A stretch of 64,000 nt of DNA. Source: JBGQOG01 sp052113705. Its GTDB lineage: Bacteria; Pseudomonadota; Alphaproteobacteria; Rhodobacterales; Rhodobacteraceae. The notes beneath the pieces were generated by a model that saw only the letters and a program-made list of their open reading frames with translations, had not been told where the DNA came from and made no database searches. The stretch spans positions 62,001-126,000 of the forward strand of contig NZ_JBGQOG010000001.1 of the NCBI RefSeq assembly GCF_052113705.1, read 5' to 3'. The first letter of the stretch is position 1; the number at the start of each line of letters is the position of its first letter. This document shows positions 27,365-37,647 of this stretch, in pieces. The translations under genes and the position numbers were made by a program.

Positions 27365-27562
27365 TTACCGCAAGCGGAAGACCTCGAGTGCCGCATCGGA
27401 GAATGTCTCGGGCCGCCCCCGTGCCCCGGTCATTTCGGCGCGCCAAACCGTGTCTGCGCCAAACCAGACCGGACACGCGCCCCGCGGGTTGAGCGCCGCC
27501 TTGTCGACAGCCCCGTTCGCGGCGCGATCACGGATGGAAGCAGGCTTCAGCATGATGCACAT
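27365..27562 (-). pseudogene. IS5-type transposase N-terminal fragment
   Basis: 65 residues on the minus strand containing NPRGACPVWFGADTVW, then TGARGRPETFSDAALEV, the N-terminal region of IS5-family transposases. There the next residues are usually a CLTLK-like block, but here the frame ends in VFRLR and a stop. The DDE catalytic residues are absent, so it is dead. Terminal inverted repeats were not found. Confidence 0.7.
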
Positions 27563-27881
27563 TAAGTCATTGTATTAATTAATATAGTAATCCTCTCCGG
27601 TCAGAGAAACAAGCTCGGTCAGACCGCAGATCGCTCCGGATTGCCCTCCACCAGCGCCCGAAAGCAGCGTCCCGACAGACCAAAGGCCAAACATGCGCCA
27701 ACATTTCATCTGGACCCCTCGGCGGGGGCACTCCACACTGCCTCGAAACAGGGTGGCGCAGCGGCCAATGCGTGCTCACGCACAGCCAGAATGCGTCGCG
27801 CATACAAGGACTTGCGGTATTGGGGGTTGGCGTGCTGTGCTGCCCTCCGGCACGTCTGGGCCATCAGGGGGAGGCCGGAGA

Positions 27882-29399
27882 ATGCAGACCATCAGCGCGG
27901 ATATCGTCATCATCGGCTCGGGCGTGGGCGGCAGCGCGGTGGCGCATCAGCTGGCGGGCACGGGGGCCAAGATCCTGATCCTCGAACGCGGGGACTTTTT
28001 GCCGAATGAGCCGCAAAACAGCGATGCCGAGGCGGTCTTTGGTCAGGCGCGCTACAAAACCCGCGATGAATGGCAAGATGCCAATGGCGCGCGCTACCGG
28101 CCGGGCCAGTATTACTACGTTGGCGGGCATACGAAATTCTACGGCACTGCCATGTTCCGCTTTCGCGAAAGCGATTTTGAGGCCAGCGAAACCGGGGGGA
28201 TGCCGTCGCCCGCCTGGCCGCTGCGCTATGCCGATCTCGCGCCCTATTATGCCGCCGCCGAGCGTCTTTACGGCGTGCGCGGCCAATCGGGCACCGACCC
28301 GACCGAGCCGCCGCGTGCCGCCTATCCGCATGCCGCCATTCCGCATGAACCCGTGATCGCGGCGCTGTCCGACCGGCTGGCCGCACAGGGGCTGCATCCG
28401 TTTCACATGCCCTCGGCAGTGGATTTCGGCCCCGGCGGCAGCTGCCAGCGTTGCGGCACCTGCGATGCCTTTGCCTGTCGCTTTGACGCCAAGGGCGATG
28501 CGGAAACCCGCGTCCTGCGGCCGCTCCTCGCCCATCCCGATCTGCGGCTGGAGCGGGGTGCCGAAGTCACCCGGCTGATCGCCGATGCGCAGGGCCAGCG
28601 GATCATCGCGGCCGAGGTCCGGCAGAACGGCACCCTGCTCCGGGTCGAGGCGCCGGTTTTCGTGCTCAGCGCCGGGGCGATCAACTCCGCGCTGATCCTC
28701 TTGCGGTCGGCCTGCCCCGGGGCACCAGAGGGTCTGGCCAACCGTTCCGGCGTGGTCGGGCGCTATCTGATGAACCATCATCTGACAGGGCTGATGGGGG
28801 TAAAGCCATTTGCGGTGAATGCCACCAAATTCCCCAAAACACTGGCAATAAACGATTTTTACCACGGCCTGCCCGGCGATCCGGAGGCGCGGGGCAATCT
28901 TCAGATGCTCGGCAACATTCAGGGCGCGATGATCCGCGCGGCCTATCCCGCCACGCCCCGGCCCCTCGCCCATTGGCTGGGCCGCCATTCCGTCGACGTG
29001 CTGGCCATGTCCGAGGACCTGCCCCTGCGCGAGAGCCGGGTGCGGCTGTTGGGCGACGGACAGGTCGAGGTGGATTATCGCCCCGGCGGCACCCAGGCGC
29101 ATGACCGCTTTGTGCGGCACGCCAAAAGCGTGCTGCGGCGGGCGGGCTTTCCGGTGGTGCTGCGCCACAGTTTCGGCATTCAGGCCCCGTCGCATCAATG
29201 CGGCACGGTGCGGATGGGGGACGATCCCGCGACCTCGGCCCTGAACGCGCTCTGCCGCGCGCATGATCATCCGAACCTTTATGTGGTGGATTCGGGGTTC
29301 TTCCCCTCCTCCGCCGCGCTGAACCCGGCCTTGACCATCGCCGCCCAGGCGCTGCGGGTCGGCGCGCATCTGCGCGACATGCGCGCCACCTGCCCCTGA
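27882..29399 (+). CDS. FAD-dependent GMC-family oxidoreductase
   Basis: 505 residues from the ATG at 27882, with GAGG seven bases upstream. FAD-binding IIGSGVGGSAVAHQLAGTGA at the N-terminus, the GGHTKFYGTAMFRFR flavin loop, a Cys-rich insert GGSCQRCGTCDAFAC, and a C-terminus with SHQCGTVRMG (catalytic His) and SAALNPALTIAAQALR (Asn). Likely oxidises an alcohol or sugar; substrate unknown. The Cys cluster could hold a metal or a disulfide, which is unusual for bacterial choline-type GMC enzymes. Confidence 0.87.
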   Translation: MQTISADIVIIGSGVGGSAVAHQLAGTGAKILILERGDFLPNEPQNSDAEAVFGQARYKTRDEWQDANGARYRPGQYYYVGGHTKFYGTAMFRFRESDFEASETGGMPSPAWPLRYADLAPYYAAAERLYGVRGQSGTDPTEPPRAAYPHAAIPHEPVIAALSDRLAAQGLHPFHMPSAVDFGPGGSCQRCGTCDAFACRFDAKGDAETRVLRPLLAHPDLRLERGAEVTRLIADAQGQRIIAAEVRQNGTLLRVEAPVFVLSAGAINSALILLRSACPGAPEGLANRSGVVGRYLMNHHLTGLMGVKPFAVNATKFPKTLAINDFYHGLPGDPEARGNLQMLGNIQGAMIRAAYPATPRPLAHWLGRHSVDVLAMSEDLPLRESRVRLLGDGQVEVDYRPGGTQAHDRFVRHAKSVLRRAGFPVVLRHSFGIQAPSHQCGTVRMGDDPATSALNALCRAHDHPNLYVVDSGFFPSSAALNPALTIAAQALRVGAHLRDMRATCP

Positions 29400-29628
29400 A
29401 AGGCCCGCCGAGAGCGAATTTTCGGCTGCCCTCACCGGCTCTTTCGACCGGCCCGCCGCCGGAAACCCAAGCCAATTGCGCCTCTTGGCCGGGGATGTTC
29501 GCGGTGCCGCGGGACACCGATACTGTCCTTCACGCCATCCCGGTCGGACCCTGTCCCGAGGTTGATGCGTCAGGCCCGCCTGCAGCTGACCCGCGGACCG
29601 GGTCCCCCCGCAGCGTTTGACCCGTTAG

Positions 29629-29656
29629 TTTGCAAAGGATATGATCGCTTTGCAAA
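29629..29656. promoter_or_regulatory. Paired TTTGCAAA palindromes upstream of the ScfR-type gene
   Basis: Two perfect TTTGCAAA 8-mers at 29629-29636 and 29649-29656, 20 bp centre to centre, ending 16 nt before the start codon. From memory, the site reported for R. sphaeroides PccR is two TTTGCAAA with a 4-nt gap; here the gap is 12. Autoregulation is the natural inference. Confidence 0.7.
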
Positions 29657-29672
29657 ACTATGGGAGAAGCGC

Positions 29673-31067
29673 ATGGCCACGCAAAAACTCTATGCCGGGG
29701 CAAAACTGCGCGAGACGCGGGCCCGGATTGGCCTGACACAAAAGCTGTTTGCCGAACGGCTTGGGGTCTCCCTGCCCTATCTCAATCAGATGGAAAACAA
29801 CCACCGCCCGGTCTCGGCGGCGGTGGTGCTGGCGCTGGCGGGGGAATTTGGCCTCGACGTCACCGAGCTTTCGGCGGGCGATTCCGAGCGGCTGGTGACC
29901 GACATGCGCGAAGCGCTGGCCGATCCGGTCTTCACCGACACCGCCCCGCCGCTGGCCGATCTGCGGCTCGCGGCCTCCAATGCGCCAATGTTGGCGCGGT
30001 CGTTTCTGGCGCTGCACCGCGCCTATCGCCAGACGCATGAGCGGCTGGCGAGTCTCGATGAAGCATTGGGGCGCGACGGCGGCGAAACCGTGCTGTCGCC
30101 CTGGGAGGAGGTCCGAGACTTCTTTCACTATTGCGACAATTACATTGATGCGGTGGACAGGGCTGCCGAGCGGTTTTCCTGCCCGAATGGCAAACGGTTG
30201 GATCCGGTTGTTTGCGCGATTGATGCCCTGAAAGCCCGGGGCATTGATGTGCAGTTTTCCAACATTGACAGCTTGCGCCGCCTCACCGGCGGTCATCTGC
30301 AGATCTCGGCCCGCGCACAGGCGCCGACGCAGGTGTTTCAACTGCTGCATCAGGTCGCGCTCGCGGCACAGAATGACCTGCTGGAGGCGACGCTGGATCT
30401 GGCGCGGTTTCAGTCCGAGACGGCGCGCGCGATTGCCAAAATCGGTCTGGCCAATTACTTCGCCGGAGCCGCGCTCATGCCCTACCGCGCCTTTCAACTG
30501 GCCGCACAGGAAACCCGCCACGATCTGGAGCAACTGGCCGACCGTTTCGGCGCCTCGATCGAGCAGGTGGCGCACCGTCTGTCAACGCTGCAACGGCCGG
30601 GCGCCAAAGGCATTCCGTTCTTTTTCGTCCGCGTCGATCAGGCGGGCACGATCACCAAACGCCATTCGGCCACGCGGCTGCAATTTGCCCGCTTCGGCGG
30701 CGCCTGCCCGCTGTGGAACATGCACCAGGCCTTTGAAACACCGGGACGATTCTTGCGGCAACTGGCCGAGACGCCGGATGGGGTCCGCTATCTCTGCCTC
30801 GCGCGCGACATCTCGAAATCCGGCGGCGCCTTTCATGCGCCGGTGCGCCGCTATGCCATCGGGCTGGGCTGCGAGGTCAGCCATGCGCGCGATCTGGTCT
30901 ATGCCGACGGGCTGGACCTGTCGAACCCACAAGCCTTTGAACCCATAGGCATTTCCTGCCGGATCTGCGAGCGCACCCATTGCCATCAGCGTTCGGTGCC
31001 CCCGTTGGAGCGTCGCCTGACCGTCAACCCTGACGCCCGCGGCCTGCTGCCCTATGAGATCGGCTGA
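29673..31067 (+). CDS. ScfR-type (short-chain fatty acyl-CoA) transcriptional regulator, PccR/RamB-like
   Basis: 464 residues from the ATG at 29673. N-terminal XRE HTH (LRETRARIGLTQKLFAERLG and VSLPYLNQMENNHRPVS), a long middle with an IrrE/DUF955-like part (around VAHRLSTLQRPGAKGIPFFF), and a C-terminal Cys cluster ISCRICERTHCHQRSVPPLE. This is the layout of PccR, RamB and related acyl-CoA-responsive regulators. The zinc-type Cys are kept, though the HEXXH of proteases is not seen. Probably controls propionyl- or acetyl-CoA assimilation; no such genes are adjacent, so which one is open. Confidence 0.85.
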   Translation: MATQKLYAGAKLRETRARIGLTQKLFAERLGVSLPYLNQMENNHRPVSAAVVLALAGEFGLDVTELSAGDSERLVTDMREALADPVFTDTAPPLADLRLAASNAPMLARSFLALHRAYRQTHERLASLDEALGRDGGETVLSPWEEVRDFFHYCDNYIDAVDRAAERFSCPNGKRLDPVVCAIDALKARGIDVQFSNIDSLRRLTGGHLQISARAQAPTQVFQLLHQVALAAQNDLLEATLDLARFQSETARAIAKIGLANYFAGAALMPYRAFQLAAQETRHDLEQLADRFGASIEQVAHRLSTLQRPGAKGIPFFFVRVDQAGTITKRHSATRLQFARFGGACPLWNMHQAFETPGRFLRQLAETPDGVRYLCLARDISKSGGAFHAPVRRYAIGLGCEVSHARDLVYADGLDLSNPQAFEPIGISCRICERTHCHQRSVPPLERRLTVNPDARGLLPYEIG

Positions 31068-31088
31068 CAATCCAGCCGGACAGGCAAA

Positions 31089-31109
31089 AGGCCCGGACGG
31101 GCCGGGCCT
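31089..31109. terminator. Bidirectional terminator between ScfR-type and DUF465 genes
   Basis: AGGCCCGG-ACGGG-CCGGGCCT, a perfect 8-bp stem with an A run on the left (a T run on the minus strand) and a weaker T run on the right. Confidence 0.8.
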
Positions 31110-31131
31110 CGCACATTTTCAAATCAAGGAC

Positions 31132-31371
31132 TTACGCCTCGGCAAGCATCCGGCTGATGTCATCTTTCAGCCCGGCGCGGGTCTTGCGCAGCGCGACCTC
31201 TGCCAGCTCCTCCAGCGTATCCAGCCGGGTTTCGGCCCGGTGCACAGCGACATTTACCGTCTGATATTCCTCAACCAGCCGCGCGAAATGCGCATTTTCG
31301 GCCTTGAGAGCGTGGATTTTATCGACATCACCCGGGAAATCCTCGGCAAGGTCATGCGGTGTATTCGACAT
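31132..31371 (-). CDS. DUF465/YdcH-family small coiled-coil protein
   Basis: 79 residues from the ATG at 31371, chosen for AGGAG upstream. Short basic-acidic helical protein with the family heptad (KIHALKAENAHFARLVEEY, then LEELAEVALRKTRAGLKDDI). YdcH-type proteins are widespread and of unknown function. Confidence 0.85.
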   Translation of the reverse strand: MSNTPHDLAEDFPGDVDKIHALKAENAHFARLVEEYQTVNVAVHRAETRLDTLEELAEVALRKTRAGLKDDISRMLAEA

Positions 31372-31468
31372 CTGCTGTTCTCCTGTTCTGCTGCCTCCAC
31401 TCTGACAGCCAGAGCCCGGCAGCACTTTGATACGGATCAACTTTCACAACCGCGCATCAAAGGGGCCA

Positions 31469-32110
31469 TCAATGGCCCGCCCGCCGCCAGCCTGCCGCTT
31501 CGGCCTCGGCGGCGGTGCAAAACCACCGCTCGCCCTTGTCGGTATTGATACGCGTCTTTGCCCAGGTGGCGCTACCCGGCAGATGGTACAAATGACCATT
31601 GGCCGAGATATTTCCTTTGATCTGGCAAGCCCCCGGCGGCGTGCTGTCTGGCCGCGCCGCCGCGCGCACCACATCGGGACGCTCGGCCCCGCCCGCCCAG
31701 AGCCCGCGCCGTTGACGCCGGGCCTGCGCCTCCAGCGCGACATAGTCCTGACCATAGCGCGCATAGGCAAAGGCCGCGCCCTCAGCCACCAGATCGGCCG
31801 CCAGATCACGCCCCGCCACCCGGCATCGCGCCACGGTGCGGCCATAGCGGTCGGTGTCCACCCCCTGACACTGCACCTGCCCCACCGCCATCTGCCGCAA
31901 CCGCTCGGTCGCGACACGGCCACAGGCCCAGAGACGCCCCTCGGCGGTGGTGCATTCCTGCCGCGCCTCCGGCGCATCCACCCCGAACAGGCGCACCTTC
32001 ACCCCGGCAATCTCCAGCGTATCGCCGTCGACCACCCGCGCGGGCCCCGAAAAAACCTGCGCCCCGGCGGGCAGGGCAAGCAAGAGCAGCAGTGAACATA
32101 TCCTGCACAT
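31469..32110 (-). CDS. Secreted thermonuclease (staphylococcal-nuclease fold)
   Basis: 213 residues with a signal peptide (SLLLLLALPAGA). The SNase domain shows VVDGDTLEIAGVKVRLFGVD (calcium-binding Asp and catalytic Arg), DAPEA, and DRYGRTVARC (second catalytic Arg). A C-terminal ~50-residue extension contains ACQIKGNIS and WFCTAAEAEAAGWRRA, a Cys-containing motif often fused to secreted nucleases. Acts on DNA/RNA in the periplasm or outside; single gene. Confidence 0.9.
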   Translation of the reverse strand: MCRICSLLLLLALPAGAQVFSGPARVVDGDTLEIAGVKVRLFGVDAPEARQECTTAEGRLWACGRVATERLRQMAVGQVQCQGVDTDRYGRTVARCRVAGRDLAADLVAEGAAFAYARYGQDYVALEAQARRQRRGLWAGGAERPDVVRAAARPDSTPPGACQIKGNISANGHLYHLPGSATWAKTRINTDKGERWFCTAAEAEAAGWRRAGH

Positions 32111-32176
32111 ACCGCAAGATCTGGTAGATCAGGCGGCAAAGGTCAAGGCATCTTGTGGATCATGGCAAATTGCCGC

Positions 32177-33844
32177 TTAACGCTGACTTTCGCGCCACGC
32201 CGGGTTGATCCAGGGCTCGGCATTCTCGGGCGCCAACGGGGTCCGCCCCAGAATATGGTCGGCCGCCTTCTCGCCGGTCATGATCGAGGGGCCGTTCAGA
32301 TTGCCATTCGTCACCCGCGGGAAGATCGAGCTGTCGGCCACCCGCAGCCCCTCCACGCCGATCACCCGGCATTCGGGGTCCACCACCGCCATCGGATCAT
32401 CGCGCCGCCCCATCCGCGCAGTGCCGCAGGGGTGATAGGCGCTCTCGGCATGTTCGCGGATAAAGGCATCGATCTCGGCATCGCTCTGCACATTGGCACC
32501 CGGCTGGATCTCATGCTTGAGATAAGGCGCGAAGGCCGCCTGCCCAAACACTTCGCGCGTGAGGCGGATGCATTTGCGGAACTCGTCCCAGTCATCGGGA
32601 TGCGACATGTAGTTGAAGCGGATGACCGGCGCTTCCTTCGGATCGGCGGACCGCAGGGTGACGGCGCCCCGCGACTTCGAGCGCATCGGCCCCACATGCA
32701 CCTGAAAGCCATGCCCCTCCGCCGAGGCCTTGCCATCATAGCGCACGGCAATCGGCAGGAAATGATACTGGATATCGGGATAATCGATCCCCGCCGCCGA
32801 GCGGATAAAGGCGCAGGCCTCAAACTGGTTTGAGGCCCCGAGCCCCTTTTTGGTGAACAACCACTGCGCCCCGATCAGCGCCTTGCCCCAGAGATTCCAG
32901 TATTTATAGAGCGTGATCGGCAGTTTTGACGCGAACTGGAAATAGATCTCCATATGGTCCTGCAGATTCGCCCCGACACCGGGCCGGTCTGCCACAACCT
33001 CGATCCCATGCTCAGCCAAATGGCCCGCATCGCCAATGCCCGAGAGCATCAACAGCTTCGGCGTATTGATCGAGGAGGCCGCGAGAATCACCTCTGCCGC
33101 CGCCGAAATCACCTCGATCCGGCCGCCGCGCTCGATCTCGACGCCGGTCGCGCGGCCGTTTTCGATCACCACTTTCCGCGCCAGACCGCGCAGCACCGTG
33201 CAATTGCCGCTTTTTTGCGCAGGCCGCAGATAGGCATTGGCGGTCGACCAGCGCTGACCTTTGAAGATCGTGGCCTCCATCGGGCCAAAACCTTCCTGCT
33301 GCTGGCCGTTGTAATCGGCGGTCACCGGATAGCCCGCTTGCTCCCCCGCCGCGATAAAGGCGTCAAACAACGGGTTCTTGCGCGGCCCGCGGCTGATGTG
33401 CAGCGGCCCTTTGTCACCGCGCCAGGCCGGATCGCCGCCATCATGGCCCCCGTGCCACTGCTCCATCCGCTTGAAATAGGGCAGAACATCGGCATAGCCC
33501 CAGCCCGCCGCGCCCTGCTCGGCCCAATGATCATAATCGCGCGCATGGCCCCGCACATAGACCATGCCATTGATGCTGGAAGATCCGCCGATCACCTTGC
33601 CACGCGGCGTGGCCAGCCGCCGCCCGTCCAGATGCGGCTCCGGCTCCGACTGAAAACCCCAGTCGTAAATCCCCATGTTCATCGGATAGGACAGCGCGCC
33701 CGGCATCTGAATGAACGGCCCGATATCGCTGCCGCCATGCTCGATCACGATCACGCTTTTGCCCGCCTCGGCCAGCCGGTAGGCCACCGCCGAGCCGCCC
33801 GAGCCCGCCCCCACGATCACATAATCCGCCCGCATCCCACTCAT
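32177..33844 (-). CDS. betA: Choline dehydrogenase
   Basis: 555 residues, GMC fold. FAD-binding [40 protein letters not shown], and the active-site [11 protein letters not shown] plus [16 protein letters not shown]. Oxidises choline to betaine aldehyde, passing electrons to the respiratory chain at the inner membrane. Last gene of the leftward betI-betC-betB-betA run, 83 nt after betB with a hairpin in between. Context with choline transport leaves little doubt. Confidence 0.96.
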   Translation of the reverse strand: MSGMRADYVIVGAGSGGSAVAYRLAEAGKSVIVIEHGGSDIGPFIQMPGALSYPMNMGIYDWGFQSEPEPHLDGRRLATPRGKVIGGSSSINGMVYVRGHARDYDHWAEQGAAGWGYADVLPYFKRMEQWHGGHDGGDPAWRGDKGPLHISRGPRKNPLFDAFIAAGEQAGYPVTADYNGQQQEGFGPMEATIFKGQRWSTANAYLRPAQKSGNCTVLRGLARKVVIENGRATGVEIERGGRIEVISAAAEVILAASSINTPKLLMLSGIGDAGHLAEHGIEVVADRPGVGANLQDHMEIYFQFASKLPITLYKYWNLWGKALIGAQWLFTKKGLGASNQFEACAFIRSAAGIDYPDIQYHFLPIAVRYDGKASAEGHGFQVHVGPMRSKSRGAVTLRSADPKEAPVIRFNYMSHPDDWDEFRKCIRLTREVFGQAAFAPYLKHEIQPGANVQSDAEIDAFIREHAESAYHPCGTARMGRRDDPMAVVDPECRVIGVEGLRVADSSIFPRVTNGNLNGPSIMTGEKAADHILGRTPLAPENAEPWINPAWRESQR

Positions 33845-33887
33845 CCTTCCGCGTCCCGTTCTTCTTGGGAAAAATACCTTCGGGGGT

Positions 33888-33908
33888 CCGGGGGTGGAAA
33901 ACCCCCGG
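33888..33908 (-). repeat. Intercistronic hairpin between betB and betA
   Basis: CCGGGGGT and ACCCCCGG pair (8 bp, 5-nt loop). Without a long T tract it is more likely an RNA-stability or attenuation element than a full terminator. Confidence 0.45.
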
Positions 33909-33927
33909 CCGCACCGCCAAAACCACC

Positions 33928-35373
33928 TCAGTAGGGCGCGTCCACCGGCCCGAGGCCGACATAGACCGACTTCACCTGGCTATAATGCTCAATGGCCGCG
34001 CGGCTGTTCTCGCGCCCGACGCCCGAGGCTTTCACCCCACCAAACGGCGCCTCCACAGGCGTCAGATTATAGGCGTTGATCCAGCAGGTCCCGGCCTCCA
34101 GCGCGCCGATCACCCGATGCGCGCGGGTCAGATCGGCGGTGAACACCCCCGCCGCCAGCCCAAATTGCGTGGCATTCGCCCGCGCCACCACTTCGTCCTC
34201 GGTCTCGAAGTCGAGCACGGCCATCACCGGCCCAAAAACCTCCTCCCGCGCCAGCGTCATCGCATCCGTCACATCGGCAAAGACCGTCGGTTCGACAAAC
34301 TGCCCTACCGCTTCGCCGCCACAGATCAGCCGCGCCCCTTCGGCCTTGGCGACACCCATATAGCCCATGACTTTTTCATGATGCAGGGCGCTGACCAGCG
34401 GGCCGAACTGCGTCTCCATATCCAGGGGATCGCCCATCTTGATCGTCGCCGTCCGCTCGGCCAGCCGCGTCAGAAAGCGCTCCTTGATGCCTTTTTGCAC
34501 GAAGACCCTTGTGCCGTTCGAGCAGATCTGACCCGAGGAATAAAAGTTCGCCAGCATCGCCGCCCCCACGGCATCCTCGAGGCTTGCATCATCAAAGACG
34601 ATCAGCGGCGATTTACCGCCCAGCTCCATCGTCACATGTTTCATCCCCGCCGCCGCTGCCGCATAGACCCGCGCACCGGTGGAGACCGAGCCGGTCAGCG
34701 AAACCTTGTCGACCCGCGGATCGGTGACCAGCGCGCCCCCCACGGCCCCACGGCCCTGCACCACGTTGAAAATTCCGGCAGGCATCCCGGCTTCGATAAA
34801 GATCTCCGCCAGTTGCAGCGCGCCCAAGGGGGTCACTTCCGAGGGTTTGAACACCATCGCATTGCCCATGGCGAGCGCCGGGGCCGATTTCCAGCAGGCG
34901 ATCTGGCTGGGGTAATTCCAGGCGCCAATGCCCACGCAAACGCCCAGAGCCTCGCGGATCGTATAGACGAAATCGCGGCCCAGGGGCATCGTCTCGCCGG
35001 TCACCGTCGGCGCAAGGCCCGCGAAATATTCCAGCGCATCCGCACCCGAGGGCCAATCGGCGGCAAGCGTCTCCTGCAAGGGTTTGCCGGTGTCATAGGT
35101 TTCCAGCACCGAGAGATCGTGCAGCCGTTCGCGGATGATCGCCGCCGCGCGGTTCAGGATCCGGCCGCGCTCGACCGGGCGCAACGCCGCCCAGTCCTTT
35201 TGCGCCGCGCGGGCCGAGGCGAGCGCGGCCTCGATCACCGCCGGTGTCGCCTCATGCAGCGTGGCAATCACCGTGCCGGTGCCGGGATAGATCACCTCGA
35301 TGACCGCTCCGGCCGTGTCTTCCAGATAGGCGCCATTGACGAAATGGCTGGCTTTCGGTTGCGTGGCAATCAT
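33928..35373 (-). CDS. betB: Betaine-aldehyde dehydrogenase
   Basis: 481 residues from the ATG at 35373, which has GGAG six bases upstream; an ATG at 35409 overlapping the betC stop would add 12 residues. Catalytic Cys lies in [14 protein letters not shown], the general-base Glu in [13 protein letters not shown], and the NAD loop in [12 protein letters not shown]. Converts betaine aldehyde to glycine betaine in the cytoplasm. Confidence 0.95.
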   Translation of the reverse strand: MIATQPKASHFVNGAYLEDTAGAVIEVIYPGTGTVIATLHEATPAVIEAALASARAAQKDWAALRPVERGRILNRAAAIIRERLHDLSVLETYDTGKPLQETLAADWPSGADALEYFAGLAPTVTGETMPLGRDFVYTIREALGVCVGIGAWNYPSQIACWKSAPALAMGNAMVFKPSEVTPLGALQLAEIFIEAGMPAGIFNVVQGRGAVGGALVTDPRVDKVSLTGSVSTGARVYAAAAAGMKHVTMELGGKSPLIVFDDASLEDAVGAAMLANFYSSGQICSNGTRVFVQKGIKERFLTRLAERTATIKMGDPLDMETQFGPLVSALHHEKVMGYMGVAKAEGARLICGGEAVGQFVEPTVFADVTDAMTLAREEVFGPVMAVLDFETEDEVVARANATQFGLAAGVFTADLTRAHRVIGALEAGTCWINAYNLTPVEAPFGGVKASGVGRENSRAAIEHYSQVKSVYVGLGPVDAPY

Positions 35374-35405
35374 TGCGGTCTCCGCTGTCAGGGGGGCAGG
35401 AAAGG

Positions 35406-36926
35406 TCATTCGCCGCGCGGAAAACGCTGGTTTTCCTCGAGCACATTCAGGTCCATGTGGTTGCGCATGTAACGCTCAGACGCCTTTTTCAGCGGCTGAT
35501 AATCCCAGGGGTAGTAATTGCCGTTGCGCAGCGCCTCATAGACCACCCAGCGGCGGGCCTGGCTTTCGCGCACAGCGGCGTCAAAGCGGCCCAGATCCCA
35601 GCGCGCTTCGGCCTCGGCCTTCAGCGCGGCCAGCGTCTCGGCATGGGCCGGATCGCCGGCCAGATTGACCGCCTCGTGCGGGTCGGCCTCCAGATCAAAC
35701 AGCTGATCGGGGTCGAGCGCGCAGAGGTTCAGCTTGAACCGCCCCCGCCGCAGACTGACCAGCGGCGCATAAGAGGCCTCGGCGGCATATTCCATCGCCA
35801 CCGGCGCCGTGCGCCCCTCGCCGCGCGCCAGCGGCACCAGCGAGATGCCATCGGTCCAGGGCATCACCTCCTCCATCGACACCCCCGCCAGATCGCAGAG
35901 CGTCGGCGTCACGTCGATCGAGGAGCACGGCTCATGCCGGGCCCCCGGCTTCAGCCCCGGTGCGGCGATCATCAGCGGCACGCGGGCAGAGCCATCGAGG
36001 AAGGACATCTTGAACCACATCCCCCGCTCGCCCAGCATATCGCCGTGGTCCGAGACGAAAAGGATGATGGCTTCCTGGCGGGTCGCCTCCAGAGCCGCCA
36101 GAATTTCGCCAATCTTGTCATCCACATAGGAGATGTTGGCGAAATAAGCGCGGCGGGCGCGGCGGATCTGCTCGGCAGAAATCTCTGTCGCGGCGGCGTC
36201 CGAGGCGAGGTAGATCCGCTGCGAATGCGGGTCCATGTCCTCAAAGGCCATCGCGGGCACTTCGGGGTCCAGATGCGCGCAATCCTCGTAGAGATCCCAG
36301 TATTTCTTGCGCGCCACATAGGGGTCATGCGGATGCGTGAAGCTCGCCGTCAGGCACCAGGGACGGTCATCCTTGCCGCGCGACAGATCATAGATCTTGC
36401 GCACCGCCTCATAGGCGACCTCATCGTCATATTCGAGCTGATTGGTGATCTCGGCCACGCCCGCGCCGGTGACCGAACCCATGTTGTGATACCACCAATC
36501 GATCCGCTCGCCCGGTTTGCGGTAGTCCGGGGTCCAGCCAAAATCGGCGGGGTAAATGTCGGTGGTCAGGCGTTCCTCCAGCCCGTGCATCTGGTCGGGG
36601 CCGACGAAATGCATCTTGCCCGAGAGGCAGGTCTGATAGCCCGCACGGCGCAGATGATGCGCATAGGTCGGAATGTCCGAAGCGAATTCCGCTGCGTTAT
36701 CATAGACTTTGGTGCGCGACGGCAATTGGCCTGACATGAAGCTGGCCCGTGCAGGCGCACAAAGCGGGCTGGCGGTGTAGCTGTTGGTGAAGCGCACCGA
36801 ACGCGCCGCCAATGCCTTGAGGTTCGGCGCGTGCAGCCACTCGGCGGGGCCGTCCGGAAACAGGGTGCCGTTCAGCTGATCCACCATCAGGATCAGGATG
36901 TTCGGCCGTTTGGCGGTGGCGGTCAT
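35406..36926 (-). CDS. betC: Choline-sulfatase
   Basis: 506 residues. The sulfatase signature [14 protein letters not shown] holds Cys56, the residue converted to formylglycine (C-x-P-x-R). Metal-binding ILMVDQLNG and [17 protein letters not shown] are present, and the C-terminal [20 protein letters not shown] is typical of choline-sulfatases. Releases choline from choline-O-sulfate, feeding betA/betB and adding sulfate. Overlaps betI by 4 nt. A formylglycine-generating enzyme must be supplied from elsewhere. Confidence 0.95.
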   Translation of the reverse strand: MTATAKRPNILILMVDQLNGTLFPDGPAEWLHAPNLKALAARSVRFTNSYTASPLCAPARASFMSGQLPSRTKVYDNAAEFASDIPTYAHHLRRAGYQTCLSGKMHFVGPDQMHGLEERLTTDIYPADFGWTPDYRKPGERIDWWYHNMGSVTGAGVAEITNQLEYDDEVAYEAVRKIYDLSRGKDDRPWCLTASFTHPHDPYVARKKYWDLYEDCAHLDPEVPAMAFEDMDPHSQRIYLASDAAATEISAEQIRRARRAYFANISYVDDKIGEILAALEATRQEAIILFVSDHGDMLGERGMWFKMSFLDGSARVPLMIAAPGLKPGARHEPCSSIDVTPTLCDLAGVSMEEVMPWTDGISLVPLARGEGRTAPVAMEYAAEASYAPLVSLRRGRFKLNLCALDPDQLFDLEADPHEAVNLAGDPAHAETLAALKAEAEARWDLGRFDAAVRESQARRWVVYEALRNGNYYPWDYQPLKKASERYMRNHMDLNVLEENQRFPRGE

Positions 36927-37528
36927 GCGCGCTCTCCCAATGTCAATTCGCGGTCAAGATGATCCAGCAGCAAGGCCATGGCCCGGGCCCGGTCGGGGGC
37001 CACCCCCTTGCCGCCCTGCCCGGAGGCCAGCGCCGCGCGCAGATAGACGCCGTCGATCAGCCCCGCCATGCTTTCCGCCACCATCGGAGCGCGGCGGCCC
37101 AGAAGCGGGCGCAGCTCATGCAAGAGGTTCGAATGCAACCGGCGGTGGTATATCAACAGCAGCCGTCGCGCCTCGGGTTCGGATTGCGCCAGCACGTAAA
37201 AGTTCAGCCAGGCCGCCACTACTTCGCGGCGGAACGATCCGGGCGCAAAACAGGCCTGAAGAATCGCTTCGATTCGGCTTTTCGGGTCGCTGGCGGTCAA
37301 TAAAGCGCCGCGAACCTCTGCTCCAAAGATGGAAAGCACATGTCTCATTGCCGCGATGAAGATCGATTCCTTCGAACCGAAATAGTGATGAGCAAGCGCC
37401 GCAGAGACCCCGGCCCTACGGGCGATCTGTGCGACGGTCACCTCGAGAGACCCGGCCCGGCCGATCTCCTGGATGGTTGCTTTAACAATTTCTGCCCGTC
37501 GGATAGGCTCTGCTGCGATCCTTGCCAT
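36923..37528 (-). CDS. betI: TetR-type repressor of choline metabolism
   Basis: 201 residues from the ATG at 37528 (GGAG upstream). N-terminal HTH with RRAEIVKATIQEIGRAGSLE and VAQIARRAGVSAALAHHYFG, then an all-helical ligand domain with FRREVVAAWLNFYVLAQSEP, characteristic of BetI. First gene of the bet operon and divergent from choX. Choline is the expected inducer. Confidence 0.94.
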   Translation of the reverse strand: MARIAAEPIRRAEIVKATIQEIGRAGSLEVTVAQIARRAGVSAALAHHYFGSKESIFIAAMRHVLSIFGAEVRGALLTASDPKSRIEAILQACFAPGSFRREVVAAWLNFYVLAQSEPEARRLLLIYHRRLHSNLLHELRPLLGRRAPMVAESMAGLIDGVYLRAALASGQGGKGVAPDRARAMALLLDHLDRELTLGERA

Positions 37529-37573
37529 GTTTTCTCCGGAAAACGGTTGCAAAGATGTTTTAGTGATGAGTTA

Positions 37574-37587
37574 ATTGACTCGTCAAT
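37574..37587. promoter_or_regulatory. BetI operator candidate
   Basis: ATTGAC-TC-GTCAAT, a perfect 6-bp-arm palindrome in an AT-rich stretch midway between betI and choX. It resembles the ATTGA-centred dyads bound by BetI in enterobacteria and rhizobia (from memory). Suited to repress both directions. Confidence 0.65.
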
Positions 37588-37647
37588 CAAGAAACACGGC
37601 GGGGCATCTGCTCCGACCGTCAAATCAAGTGAACACGGGAGCGTTCC

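Larger units (their letters stand above)
27067..27881. other. 815-bp region of insertion-sequence debris
   Basis: From left to right: an IS21-like end, a short terminator-like hairpin, an IS5-type transposase fragment on the minus strand, then AT-rich DNA near 27560-27610 and a stretch with no recognisable content up to the GMC oxidoreductase ribosome site. Overlapping open frames on both strands here look spurious. Confidence 0.55.

Noticed and set aside
27641..28009. Plus-strand frame preceding and overlapping the GMC oxidoreductase
   Set aside because: Out of frame with the intact FAD-binding N-terminus and with shadow-like composition.
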